Assembly: GCF_004138125.1 (NCBI RefSeq)
Contig: NZ_RXHS01000008.1
Span: 107,090 to 171,089, forward strand
Direction of reading: 5' to 3'
Length of the DNA stretch: 64,000 nucleotides
From: Seramator thermalis
Lineage (GTDB): Bacteria > Bacteroidota > Bacteroidia > Bacteroidales > Dysgonomonadaceae
Positions 54,245 through 62,516 of this stretch are shown piece after piece. The translations under genes and the position numbers were made by a program. How positions within the stretch are numbered: the stretch's first letter is position 1; every line of letters starts with the position of its first letter. Under the pieces are notes generated by a model. It saw nothing but the letters and a program-made list of their open reading frames with translations, had not been told where the DNA came from and did not search any database.

Positions 54245-56269
54245 ATGAACGATAAATCAATCATGCAAAAAGCAGCGGACAACATCCGCATTCTTTCGGC
54301 AGCAATGGTCGAAAAAGCAAATTCGGGACATCCGGGCGGTGCCATGGGAGGCGCCGATTTTATAAACGTGTTATTCAGCGAATTTCTCGAATATGACCCC
54401 GAGAATCCCCATTGGGAACATCGCGACCGCTTTTTTCTCGACCCGGGACACATGTCGCCCATGCTCTATTCGGTACTCGCATTGAGCGGCAAATTCACCC
54501 TCGACGAGTTGAAGGAATTCAGGCAATGGGGCAGTCCTACTCCGGGACATCCCGAAATTGATGTGAAAAGAGGCATCGAAAACACTTCGGGCCCTCTTGG
54601 ACAAGGTCATGCTTTTGCGGCCGGAGCAGCTATTGCCGCCAAATTTCTTGAGGCACGTTTGGGAAACATCGTCAATCATACGATTTACGCCTACATCTCG
54701 GATGGCGGCATTCAGGAAGAAATATCGCAAGGCGTGGGACGCATTGCCGGTCATTTAGGCTTAAGCAATCTGATTATGTTCTACGATTCGAACGACATCC
54801 AACTCTCCACCGAAACCAATGCCGTCACCAGCGAAAATGTGGCTAAGAAATATGAAGCCTGGAATTGGAAAGTTATTACCATCGATGGAAACGACGTGGA
54901 TGCGATACGCGCGGCACTCAACGAAGCCAAAGCCGAAACCGAGCGGCCAACCATCATCATCGGAAAAACCGTGATGGGAAAAGGTGCCAAAGCTGCCGAC
55001 AATTCGTCATTCGAACGTAAAGTTTCCACACACGGACAGCCATTGAGCGCTGCCGGCGCCGATTTTGCGCAAACTGTACGCAATTTGGGAGGTGATCCCG
55101 AAAATCCGTTTGTCATTTTCCCCGAATCAAAAGCGCTATATGAAAATCGTAGAGCCCAATTGAAAGAAATTGTTGCCGCCAAAAAAGCGAAACATGAGCA
55201 ATGGGCTGCTGCTCATCCGGAATTAGCCGAAAAGGAACAACAATGGTTCTCGGGCAAACTGCCGGATATCAAATGGAACGAAATTGCCCAAAAGCCTGAC
55301 CAGGCTACTCGGGCAGCTTCGGCAACCGTTCTCGGTTATTTGGCTCAACACGTCGAAAATATGATAGTAGCCTCAGCCGATCTGTCAAATTCCGACAAAA
55401 CCGACGGATTTCTCAAATATACTCATGCTTTCAAAAAAGGCGATTTCACGGGTGCGTTCCTGCAGGTTGGCGTTTCGGAACTCACAATGGGTGCATTGTG
55501 TGTGGGTATGAGCCTTCACGGAGGCGTGATTCCGGCATGTGGAACATTTTTCGTATTTTCGGATTACATGAAGCCCGTTGTCAGACTGGCAGCCATCATG
55601 GAAAAGCCGATCGTTTTCATCTGGACACACGATGCTTTCAGAGTGGGCGAAGACGGGCCTACCCACGAACCTGTGGAACAGGAAGCCCAAATCAGGCTGA
55701 TGGAGAAGCTGCAGAACCACAGCGGACGAAATTCGGTGCTTGTGCTTCGTCCTGCCGATGTGCACGAAACGACAGTTGCATGGAAACTGGCGTTGGAAAA
55801 CAAAAATACGCCTTCGGCTCTCATCCTTTCGCGACAAAACATCAAGGATTTGCCGGCCACAACCTCACGCTTCGAAGAAGCATTGAAAGCCGACAAGGGT
55901 GCTTATGTGGTGGAAAGCGACGAAAACTACGATGTGATCCTGTTGGCTTCGGGTTCTGAAGTTTCGACCCTTGTTGAAGGCGCTGCCTTGTTGCGCAAAG
56001 AGGGCATTGGCGTCCGCATCGTATCGGTTCCTTCCGAAGGATTGTTCCGCAAACAAAGCATCGAATATCAGGAATCGGTTTTGCCGAAAGGCAAAAAGAA
56101 GTTCGGCTTGACGGCAGGACTTCCGGTAACTCTCGAAGGACTTGTAGGCGCCGACGGCAGCGTTTGGGGATTGAATTCGTTTGGCTTTTCGGCACCCTAC
56201 AAAGTACTTGACGAAAAGCTCGGATTCACCGCCCAAAACGTATATCAACAAGTAAAAAAATTGCTCTAA
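54245..56269 (+). CDS. tkt: transketolase
   Basis: A thiamine-diphosphate enzyme that moves two-carbon units in the non-oxidative pentose phosphate pathway. The 674-residue product shows NSGHPGGAMGGADF, LDPGHMSPMLY, GPLGQGHAFAAGAA, the diphosphate/Mg region near ISDGGIQEE, and the second domain with THDAFRVGEDGPTHEPVEQ. rpiB follows 81 bases later, across a hairpin. Full length. Confidence 0.97.
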   Translation: MNDKSIMQKAADNIRILSAAMVEKANSGHPGGAMGGADFINVLFSEFLEYDPENPHWEHRDRFFLDPGHMSPMLYSVLALSGKFTLDELKEFRQWGSPTPGHPEIDVKRGIENTSGPLGQGHAFAAGAAIAAKFLEARLGNIVNHTIYAYISDGGIQEEISQGVGRIAGHLGLSNLIMFYDSNDIQLSTETNAVTSENVAKKYEAWNWKVITIDGNDVDAIRAALNEAKAETERPTIIIGKTVMGKGAKAADNSSFERKVSTHGQPLSAAGADFAQTVRNLGGDPENPFVIFPESKALYENRRAQLKEIVAAKKAKHEQWAAAHPELAEKEQQWFSGKLPDIKWNEIAQKPDQATRAASATVLGYLAQHVENMIVASADLSNSDKTDGFLKYTHAFKKGDFTGAFLQVGVSELTMGALCVGMSLHGGVIPACGTFFVFSDYMKPVVRLAAIMEKPIVFIWTHDAFRVGEDGPTHEPVEQEAQIRLMEKLQNHSGRNSVLVLRPADVHETTVAWKLALENKNTPSALILSRQNIKDLPATTSRFEEALKADKGAYVVESDENYDVILLASGSEVSTLVEGAALLRKEGIGVRIVSVPSEGLFRKQSIEYQESVLPKGKKKFGLTAGLPVTLEGLVGADGSVWGLNSFGFSAPYKVLDEKLGFTAQNVYQQVKKLL

Positions 56270-56280
56270 TCATACATTTA

Positions 56281-56315
56281 TTGTGTTTCGGAGAAACTTT
56301 TTCTTCGAAACACAA
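56281..56315. terminator. hairpin between tkt and rpiB
   Basis: A 10-bp perfect stem TTGTGTTTCG (56281-56290)/CGAAACACAA (56306-56315). It has no classic T tract and abuts the rpiB -7 box. It may be a terminator or an operator. Confidence 0.5.
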
Positions 56316-56316
56316 T

Positions 56317-56324
56317 TATATTTG
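56317..56324 (+). promoter_or_regulatory. rpiB promoter -7 box
   Basis: TATATTTG is an exact -7 match, 26 bases before the rpiB ATG. Confidence 0.5.
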
Positions 56325-56350
56325 CAAGAAAATAAAAAAAGATGTAAACA

Positions 56351-56809
56351 ATGGCAACCTTGTTCGACGAAGCCGAAAAACCCATCGGATTGGCATCCGA
56401 TCATGCCGGCTATCAAGCCAAACAATATGTGATAAAAGTTCTTGAGGAAAAAGGAATTCCCTACAAGGATTTTGGCACTTATTCGCCCGAAAGTTCCGAT
56501 TATGCCGATTATGCACATCCGTTGGCTACGGCCGTAGAAAACGGAGAATGTTATCCCGGTATAGCCATTTGCGGAACCGGCAACGGCATCAACATGACCG
56601 TCAACAAACATCAGGGAATAAGAGCCGCCTTGTGCTGGATTCCCGAAATTGCTTTTTATGCACGAGCACACAACGATGCTAATATCCTTTCTTTGCCGGG
56701 TCGCTATCTTTCCGAAGAAGAAATATACGACATATTGGTTACATTTCTGAATACACCATTCGAGGGGGGAAGACATGAACGCCGAATCAACAAAATTGCG
56801 TGTGGATAA
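56351..56809 (+). CDS. rpiB: ribose-5-phosphate isomerase B
   Basis: This enzyme interconverts ribose-5-phosphate and ribulose-5-phosphate. The 152-residue RpiB/LacAB fold has ASDHAGYQAK, YPDY-like YADYAHPLA, the active-site cysteine region AICGTGNGINMTVNK, and ARAHNDANILSLPGRY. It pairs with tkt and with rpe at 19 kb as the non-oxidative pentose phosphate set. Confidence 0.95.
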   Translation: MATLFDEAEKPIGLASDHAGYQAKQYVIKVLEEKGIPYKDFGTYSPESSDYADYAHPLATAVENGECYPGIAICGTGNGINMTVNKHQGIRAALCWIPEIAFYARAHNDANILSLPGRYLSEEEIYDILVTFLNTPFEGGRHERRINKIACG

Positions 56810-56844
56810 ACACAACAAAAGTCAATTGTACTTCGGAACCGAAA

Positions 56845-57660
56845 ATGAGCGCTCGCACATCTGCAAAAAATAAATCGAAAAGAAACAGAAGAAGACACAG
56901 AACAATTAAACGGAAACAACGAAAAATCATCAGATTTGTCTCTGCCGGCTTCTTGTTCATCCTCTTGTCGGTTATTATCATTCATTTTGTTCGTCTGCGA
57001 AATTCGGTTTTTCACACATTCGACGATTCGGAGTTTTCGGATAAATATTTCGTTCGGGGAATAGATGTTTCGCATCACAATTCTTTTATCAACTGGGAAC
57101 AGTTGCGAGATGAAAATGTTACATTCGTGTATCTGAAATCCACTGAAGGCATGAGTCATAAAGACAAGAACTACAAAAGTAACTATCGCGCCGCAAAAAC
57201 AGCGGGGCTGAAAGTAGGAACCTACCATTTTTACATCTTCGGGTTGAACGGACGACGACAGGCCGCACATTTTATCCGCAACTCCAACATTCACTCCGGC
57301 GATTTGATTCCGGCGATAGATGTCGAACATTCGCGTATCAATGTGGATTCGCGCAACAAATCGTCGCGTGCCAAAATGCTGACCGAATTGAAAAACATGG
57401 AACAGGCAATGTTTGAACATTACGGCAAACATCCGATTATTTACACCAACAAAGATTGCTACAATGCCTATATCGAATCCGAATTTCCCGACAATCCGAT
57501 TTGGATTTGCGATTTACATCAAGAACCGACTGTCGCCAGGGATGAATGGGTAATCTGGCAGTTTTCGCACACAGGCAGACTTGCTGCCGCTGCCGATGAT
57601 ATTGATTTGAATTATTATCGATATTCGTTTGCCGACTTTCAACAACTGCTCATGCCATAA
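56845..57660 (+). CDS. glycoside hydrolase family 25 lysozyme, membrane-anchored
   Basis: A 271-residue muramidase. A very basic N-terminus (RNRRRHRTIKRKQRK) leads into one membrane helix (about 31-49), so it is anchored with its catalytic domain in the periplasm. GH25 motifs are RGIDVSHHN, VYLKSTEG, YHFYIF, IPAIDVEHS (catalytic acid residues) and WQFSHTG. It probably cleaves the peptidoglycan glycan strand in remodelling. ATG 56845 is chosen over a GTG at 56800 that would overlap rpiB. Confidence 0.9.
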   Translation: MSARTSAKNKSKRNRRRHRTIKRKQRKIIRFVSAGFLFILLSVIIIHFVRLRNSVFHTFDDSEFSDKYFVRGIDVSHHNSFINWEQLRDENVTFVYLKSTEGMSHKDKNYKSNYRAAKTAGLKVGTYHFYIFGLNGRRQAAHFIRNSNIHSGDLIPAIDVEHSRINVDSRNKSSRAKMLTELKNMEQAMFEHYGKHPIIYTNKDCYNAYIESEFPDNPIWICDLHQEPTVARDEWVIWQFSHTGRLAAAADDIDLNYYRYSFADFQQLLMP

Positions 57661-57668
57661 GATAAGAT

Positions 57669-58688
57669 ATGAAATCGAAAAATGTTTTGATGGGTTTGAT
57701 CGTGCTTTTTTGCTTTACCGGATGTCGAGACGAATTGATGACATTCGAAAATTCGCCACGAGGCAATTTTGAAGCGTTATGGTATATCATAGATCGGAAT
57801 TATTGTTTTTTCGATTACAAACAAATAGATTGGGATTCGGTCTATTTAAAATACAGTCCCCGCATAACGGAAAATATGAGCAGCGAATCGCTTTTTAACC
57901 TACTTGGAATGATGCTTGAAGAGTTGAAAGACGGACACGTAAATCTAATAGCATCGCACGATATATCTCGCTATTGGAAATGGCAAGAAGATTATCCTGC
58001 CAATTTTGATCCAAAGATTCAAGAAAAATATTTAGGTAACGATTATTCGATAGCCGGAGGCATGATTTATAAAATACTGGAAGACAATATCGGATATGTA
58101 TATTATGGCAGTTTTTCGGATGATGTGGGAGAAGGTACTCTTTCGCAAATCATAAGCCGCATGGCTATATGCAAAGGCATGATCATTGATGTGAGAGACA
58201 ATGGCGGGGGAAGTTTGACCAACGTTGAACGTATCGCCAGCCGATTTTTCAACGAGCGAACGCTGATTGGATACATTTCGCACAAAATAGGTCCGGGACA
58301 CAACGATTTCTCTGGGTTGTATCCCAAATATATCGAAAGCTCACCTTATGTTCGCTATCAAAAACCGGTAGTAATCCTCACAAACAGAGGCTGCTATAGT
58401 GCCACTAACGAATTTGTCAGCATTATGAAATATGCTCCACAAGTAACTGTGGTTGGCGACAAAACCGGTGGAGGAAGCGGTTTGCCTTTTTCGTCGGAGT
58501 TGCCCAACGGATGGTCGGTACGTTTCTCAGCCAGTCCGATGTTTAATGCCGAAAAACAGCATATCGAATTTGGAGTGGATCCGGATCTCGAGGTGATGAT
58601 GAGTGAAGCAGATGCCAATAAAAAAATCGATACCATTATCGAAACCGCAAGAACAATTATTGAAGAAAACTCGGTTGTCAGTCAATAA
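57669..58688 (+). CDS. S41-family (C-terminal processing-like) protease lipoprotein
   Basis: A 339-residue lipoprotein (CFTGCRDE, Cys19). The N-terminal part resembles the tricorn-core helical bundle (WYIIDRNYCFFDY, LKDGHVNL). A degenerate PDZ-like stretch follows. The catalytic region has DVRDNGGGSL, the serine in NRGCYSATNEF and GDKTGGGSG. It likely trims or degrades envelope proteins. It is 8 bases after the lysozyme gene, so the two probably work together in the envelope. Confidence 0.9.
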   Translation: MKSKNVLMGLIVLFCFTGCRDELMTFENSPRGNFEALWYIIDRNYCFFDYKQIDWDSVYLKYSPRITENMSSESLFNLLGMMLEELKDGHVNLIASHDISRYWKWQEDYPANFDPKIQEKYLGNDYSIAGGMIYKILEDNIGYVYYGSFSDDVGEGTLSQIISRMAICKGMIIDVRDNGGGSLTNVERIASRFFNERTLIGYISHKIGPGHNDFSGLYPKYIESSPYVRYQKPVVILTNRGCYSATNEFVSIMKYAPQVTVVGDKTGGGSGLPFSSELPNGWSVRFSASPMFNAEKQHIEFGVDPDLEVMMSEADANKKIDTIIETARTIIEENSVVSQ

Positions 58689-58757
58689 TTTTTCACGCGT
58701 TCCCAAATATTTCTTAACTTTTTCAAATTACTATTCCACTTTTGACCGCAAATTTAT

Positions 58758-58765
58758 TACTTTTG
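58758..58765 (+). promoter_or_regulatory. possible -7 box upstream of the DUF1080 gene
   Basis: TACTTTTG is an exact -7 match 130 bases before the ATG. The nearest TTTG is 13 bases upstream, too close for a standard -33 box. Confidence 0.35.
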
Positions 58766-58895
58766 TGAGCAATGCCAAACAAATGGACATGAAACATCTG
58801 TAGCTCATGACAAATTCACAAAAGTTATCGGATACCATTGAATGACAATCGATTAATATTTATTGTCGAACACATTACTTCAAAATATTTACCAG

Positions 58896-59655
58896 ATGAA
58901 AAAAATTAGCATTTTAGCGTTCACCTTGTCAGCCATTGCTTTAAGTGTGTCCGCACAAACAAAACAGCCTATGGAAATGAAACCGGAAATGACCGAAATC
59001 TGGGAACCGGAAGTTCCTGTCGTTACTCCCGGTCGAACTGCAGCTGATGCTCCTTCGGATGCCATCATCCTATTCGATGGCAACGACCTCTCCAAAGAAT
59101 GGACAAATGCCGAAGGCGGCCTGCCCGGATGGAAAGTAGCCGACGGATGCGTTACCGTTGTCAAAGGAGCCGGGATCATCAAGACAAAAAAAGTTTTTGA
59201 TGATTGTCAATTGCATATCGAATGGCGAACACCCACCAAAGTGGAAGGCGAAAGCCAAGGTCGCGGAAACAGCGGCATATTCATGCAGGAACGCTATGAG
59301 GTTCAGGTGCTCGACAGCTTATAACAACCGAACTTACAGGAACGGTCAGGCAGGAAGTATTTACAAACAATACGCGCCGCTGGTTAACGTTTGCAAAGCG
59401 CCCGGTGAATGGCAATCATACGATATCATCTACACTGCACCCCGTTTCAACAACGATGGGACTTATTTTACACGTCCTGCCATTACCATTTTGCAAAATG
59501 GCGTTTTGATTCAAAATCATGTCGAATTACGTGGACCTACACAATATATCGGCATTCCGGAATATTTTGTCGAAAAGCACGGTGCAGCCAGCATTGTTTT
59601 GCAGGATCACGGCAATCCGGTAAGTTTCAGAAATATATGGATCAGAAAATTATAA
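58896..59655 (+). pseudogene. DUF1080 (3-keto-disaccharide hydrolase family) gene with a single-base frameshift
   Basis: The frame begins with a signal peptide (ILAFTLSAIALSVSA). The concanavalin-like DUF1080 domain runs through LFDGNDLSKEW and RGNSGIFMQERYEVQVLDS. One extra T near 59319-59320 then causes a stop (TTA TAA). The family sequence resumes in another frame (YNNRTYRNGQAGSIYKQYAP, GEWQSYDIIY) to 59655. Joined, the protein would be about 253 residues, normal for the family. It is either a recent inactivation or a base-call error. The family hydrolyses 3-keto-glycosides made by Gfo/Idh/MocA-type dehydrogenases, two of which are nearby. Confidence 0.88.
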
Positions 59656-59682
59656 AAGCCAAGTTGTTGACTAGATGTTATG

Positions 59683-59833
59683 TATCATAAGATCGTTTAC
59701 ACTTCTAAGCGAGGAAAGTGTATCAGGAGGTTGTTTACATTCTAATCAAGGGAATGTATCATAGGTTCGTTGACACAACCCCATGGGGTTGGCCGACTTG
59801 TTAGGACAGTCAAAATATCAGGAGTTCATTTAC
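59683..59833. repeat. left-end repeat array of the insertion sequence
   Basis: Four 18-bp units of TATCAtaaGaTCgTTtAC start at 59683, 59721, 59757 and 59816. The outermost is identical (inverted) to the outermost right-end unit. A perfect 14-base palindrome AACCCCATGGGGTT (59777-59790) lies between units 3 and 4. Confidence 0.88.
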
Positions 59834-59840
59834 ACGTTGT

Positions 59841-61001
59841 TTATTTTGGAAGAAACATCGGGAAAGGGAAAATATGATAAACGATGTTGTTTCTCGAGAC
59901 CGTTAAAACATACTTTTCGATGACGATTCGTGCGATTACGTATGAATATTTCAATTCTTCATCAACACTAAAAACCGAATCGAGGATACGCAATTTACAG
60001 TCGCTGCGAATGAACCGTATAAAAATCAGAGAGCCTTCTTCAATAAGGATCTTGGCATTCATATCCCATTCCGCAGATAGTCTGGATCGTTTTTCTAAAG
60101 GCTCGACGGCTTGCTCCGGCGTTTTGTAACCGATGCAGCCGTAGCGATGATTCCGGTTGTGAAAATCGCTGAAACGAATGGCTTCATTTTTCATTTGTTC
60201 AAAATCGGAGAAGATATGGGCGGTATAAAACCGTTTCTGTACATTATCGTTGAACTTCTCGATTACGCCGTTTCTCCAGGGCTCGGCCGGAGGAATGAAA
60301 ATGGGAGCAATCCCGTTTGAAAGCGCCACCTTGAGCAGTAATCCCAAACTTCGGGGATGCTTGTTGCTCCCTCTGAAAGACAACTCATTGTCCATCTGTA
60401 AAAAATCAGGCAACTGATAATCGCTCCAACAATCTATCAGGCAGGGTACGATGCTTTTGGCGGACTTGTTCTTAACCGGGTAAACACGGGCGTAATGCGA
60501 ATCCACATCCATGATGGAAAAGAAGTAAAATTTAAACCCGCCTTTCAGATAACGCGGACCGATGAGATCCATCTGTTGGACATTGACAAATCCTGCAGGG
60601 TATTCGGCCTCTTTGCGTAGCACCGTCGTTTCTCTATTGTGTAGCCCGTTGCGTTTGATGATGCGATTTATGGTGGCCGTCGAAGGTGTCTGAATACCCA
60701 TTGCTTCAAGCCGGTAGAGAATATTGATCGCCCCCCTCTGATGATAAGGCTCTGAAAGGAGTTCCTTGCGAATGTTTATAACGGCCTTCTCAATTTCCGG
60801 AGATACTTTGTTTCTCACTTGCTTGGGCCTTCGGTTGCCACTCTTGTACCAGGATTCGGATGAACCGTTCCTTTCATACTGTTTGAGCCACTTGTGAACC
60901 CATTGGCGGCTGCGATTCAACTGTGCACTTATATCCTTTACGGATACTCCCTGAAGGTGCAGTCTTACTGCTTCTTTTCTTAATATTTCTTCCTCGTTCA
61001 T
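59841..61001 (-). CDS. DDE transposase (retroviral-integrase fold)
   Basis: A 386-residue transposase. The N-terminal helix-turn-helix (about 15-45, VSVKDISAQLNRSRQWVHKW) and a second DNA-binding segment are followed by the catalytic core with D145 (QQMDLIG), D204 (LQMDNEL) and E248 (GVIEKFN). There are 43 residues between the last two. The ATG at 61001 (MNEEEILRKEAV) is preferred to the frame start at 61037. It appears intact, so the element may be active. The gene is enclosed by the iterated end repeats, which are likely its binding sites. Confidence 0.93.
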   Translation of the reverse strand: MNEEEILRKEAVRLHLQGVSVKDISAQLNRSRQWVHKWLKQYERNGSSESWYKSGNRRPKQVRNKVSPEIEKAVINIRKELLSEPYHQRGAINILYRLEAMGIQTPSTATINRIIKRNGLHNRETTVLRKEAEYPAGFVNVQQMDLIGPRYLKGGFKFYFFSIMDVDSHYARVYPVKNKSAKSIVPCLIDCWSDYQLPDFLQMDNELSFRGSNKHPRSLGLLLKVALSNGIAPIFIPPAEPWRNGVIEKFNDNVQKRFYTAHIFSDFEQMKNEAIRFSDFHNRNHRYGCIGYKTPEQAVEPLEKRSRLSAEWDMNAKILIEEGSLIFIRFIRSDCKLRILDSVFSVDEELKYSYVIARIVIEKYVLTVSRNNIVYHIFPFPMFLPK

Positions 61002-61029
61002 AATACTTTTTTGTATTACGAACAAAAAT

Positions 61030-61178
61030 GTAAACAACTTGTCAAAGATCTTTTTATATTTATGTCAACGAACTTATGATACAAAATCTACATTAAGAGG
61101 TAAATGATCTTATGATATGAAATGCCAATTAGCATGTAAACGATCTTATGATACAAATAGGTAAACGATCTTATGATA
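61030..61178. repeat. right-end repeat array of the insertion sequence
   Basis: Units of GTAAACGATCTTATGATA start at 61064, 61100, 61136 and 61161, the last two being identical. A degenerate unit (GTAAACAACTTGTCAAAG) lies at 61030, inside the transposase upstream region, and could also regulate its promoter. Confidence 0.88.
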
Positions 61179-61185
61179 TTTATCA

Positions 61186-61510
61186 ACTAGAAAAAGATTC
61201 AGAAAAAATTATTGGACAAGGATAAATTAAAATTAATTTGAAAAATAAAAAAAACTTATTACTTTTGCGAAAACAAGAGTATTTTTTACACTTGGGGTAG
61301 AGGTTCAGAATGAAATAACTTATTTAATTTAACTATATCATGATTTACTGCTCAGAAACAATTAACCATAGATGTTTTAAGATCTTTATTGTTTAGTTTC
61401 ACCACGTTATTGGGTGTGATGATTTAGATTTCCCGTCCTCGAGGGCATGAAATCTAAATTCGGAAAAAATAACTTGCTTGGTAAATTATTCACCACAAAA
61501 AATGTACAAA
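61186..61510. other. region between insertion sequence and IS481 remnant, with orphan promoter and hairpin
   Basis: It holds the promoter at 61237-61267 and an 18-codon frame at 61340-61396 (MIYCSETINHRCFKIFIV). An 11-bp perfect inverted repeat follows: ATTTAGATTTC at 61422-61432 with GAAATCTAAAT at 61449-61459, enclosing CCTCGAGG. No conventional gene is present. Confidence 0.6.
61237..61267 (+). promoter_or_regulatory. strong promoter without an intact downstream gene
   Basis: TTTG (61237-61240), 19 bases, then TACTTTTG (61260-61267): a full consensus match with ideal spacing. Transcription would run into the hairpin at 61422-61459 and the decayed transposase gene. Confidence 0.7.
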
Positions 61511-62440
61511 ATGAAACAAGTTTATCATTCCATCGAAATGACTAAAGTACACATTCGTTTCGCGATTCAAAAAGTAATTTGCCAATGAACCATCCGGCAG
61601 AAAAATATAATGTGTCTGAAAACCCGGTGAGCAAATGGAAGCGTAGGGATGAACTATATGACCGCGGTTCCGGACCGCACAAGATTTATTGCTCCCTTGC
61701 CGATATAGAGCAGGAAGATATTAAGACCGTTCGCAGAAGCATGCGGTTGCCACCGGATGAAATAGAAGAAATGGCACGGCAACCCAATCCATCGGCATCA
61801 CGAAGTGCTGTCTATAGAACGCTGTTATCGGCAGGGTTAAACAAAGTACCGGAAAAGGAGAGAGAAAAGGCAAAAAAGTTCAAAGAGTATGAACCCCGTT
61901 ACCTGCACGTAGACGTAACCTATCGGCCAAAAATTGATGGTGTAAAACAGTATTTGTTCGTAGCTGTTGACCGTGCTACACGAACACTCTTTTATCAGAG
62001 GTATGATGCCAAAACAGCCGAAAATGCAGAGAATTTTATGAACAGGTGTGAAGAGTTTTTTCCTTTCAAGATAACTCATATACTTACCGACAACGGACTT
62101 GAATTTACCAATGCGTTTTTGGTGTTAAAGAAAGGGCGATGCTGTGAAAACCCTCTAAAGTAGATGAGTTCTGTACAATAAAGAATATTGATCATCGTCT
62201 TACTAAACCCAATACACCTAAAACAAACGGTATGGTGGAGCAAGCCAATGGCATTATCGAATCAAACACTATTTTCACAGAACAATATGCTACAAAAAGA
62301 AGAAAAGGATATACACCTGATGAATTCTTTGTGTTTTACCTTTTGTGGAGAAGACACGGTAGTTAAAAAAAGAGCTAAATATTAAAGTTCCTTTTGAGGC
62401 GGTTGAAAAATGGTTTAAGTTAAAAACCGGAAAATTTTAA
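61511..62440 (+). pseudogene. decayed IS481-family transposase gene
   Basis: The IS481-type sequence can be followed from ATG 61511 (MKQVYHS) through NVSENPVSKWKRRDEL, the first Asp in YLHVDVTY, THILTDNGLEFTN, TKPNTPKTNGMVEQANG (catalytic Glu) and WRRHGS to EAVEKWFKLKTGKF at 62440. Three frameshifts break it, near 61580, 62152 and 62363. The longest open piece is 61579-62163. No terminal inverted repeats were found. It is not related closely to the intact element next to it. Confidence 0.88.
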
Positions 62441-62449
62441 AGAAAATAT

Positions 62450-62480
62450 TTTGTAATTTAAAAATAAAATATTATTCTTG
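62450..62480 (+). promoter_or_regulatory. promoter of the second oxidoreductase gene
   Basis: TTTG (62450-62453), 19 bases, then TATTCTTG (62473-62480), one base off the -7 consensus. It is 37 bases before the ATG. Confidence 0.55.
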
Positions 62481-62516
62481 CATCATTGCGAAACTTGACA
62501 GTTAAAAATTTAAAAC

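Larger units (their letters stand above)
59676..61185. mobile_element. intact 1.51-kb insertion sequence with iterated 18-bp end repeats
   Basis: The boundaries are set by a 6-base direct duplication ACTAGA at 59670-59675 and 61186-61191. The element starts TG and ends CA. It carries one DDE transposase on the minus strand. Both ends hold arrays of the 18-bp unit GTAAACGATCTTATGATA, inverted with respect to each other. Repair of the site would rejoin ordinary intergenic sequence after the DUF1080 gene. I cannot name the family: the catalytic core is retroviral-integrase-like (IS481-type), but the repeated ends resemble Tn7/Tn552/IS21-style termini. Confidence 0.85.

Noticed and set aside
59683..61178. 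Repeated 18-bp units at roughly even spacing looking like a small CRISPR array
   Set aside because: Spacing varies (25-59 bases), the two arrays are inverted, and they bracket a transposase with a target duplication. They are transposon end repeats.
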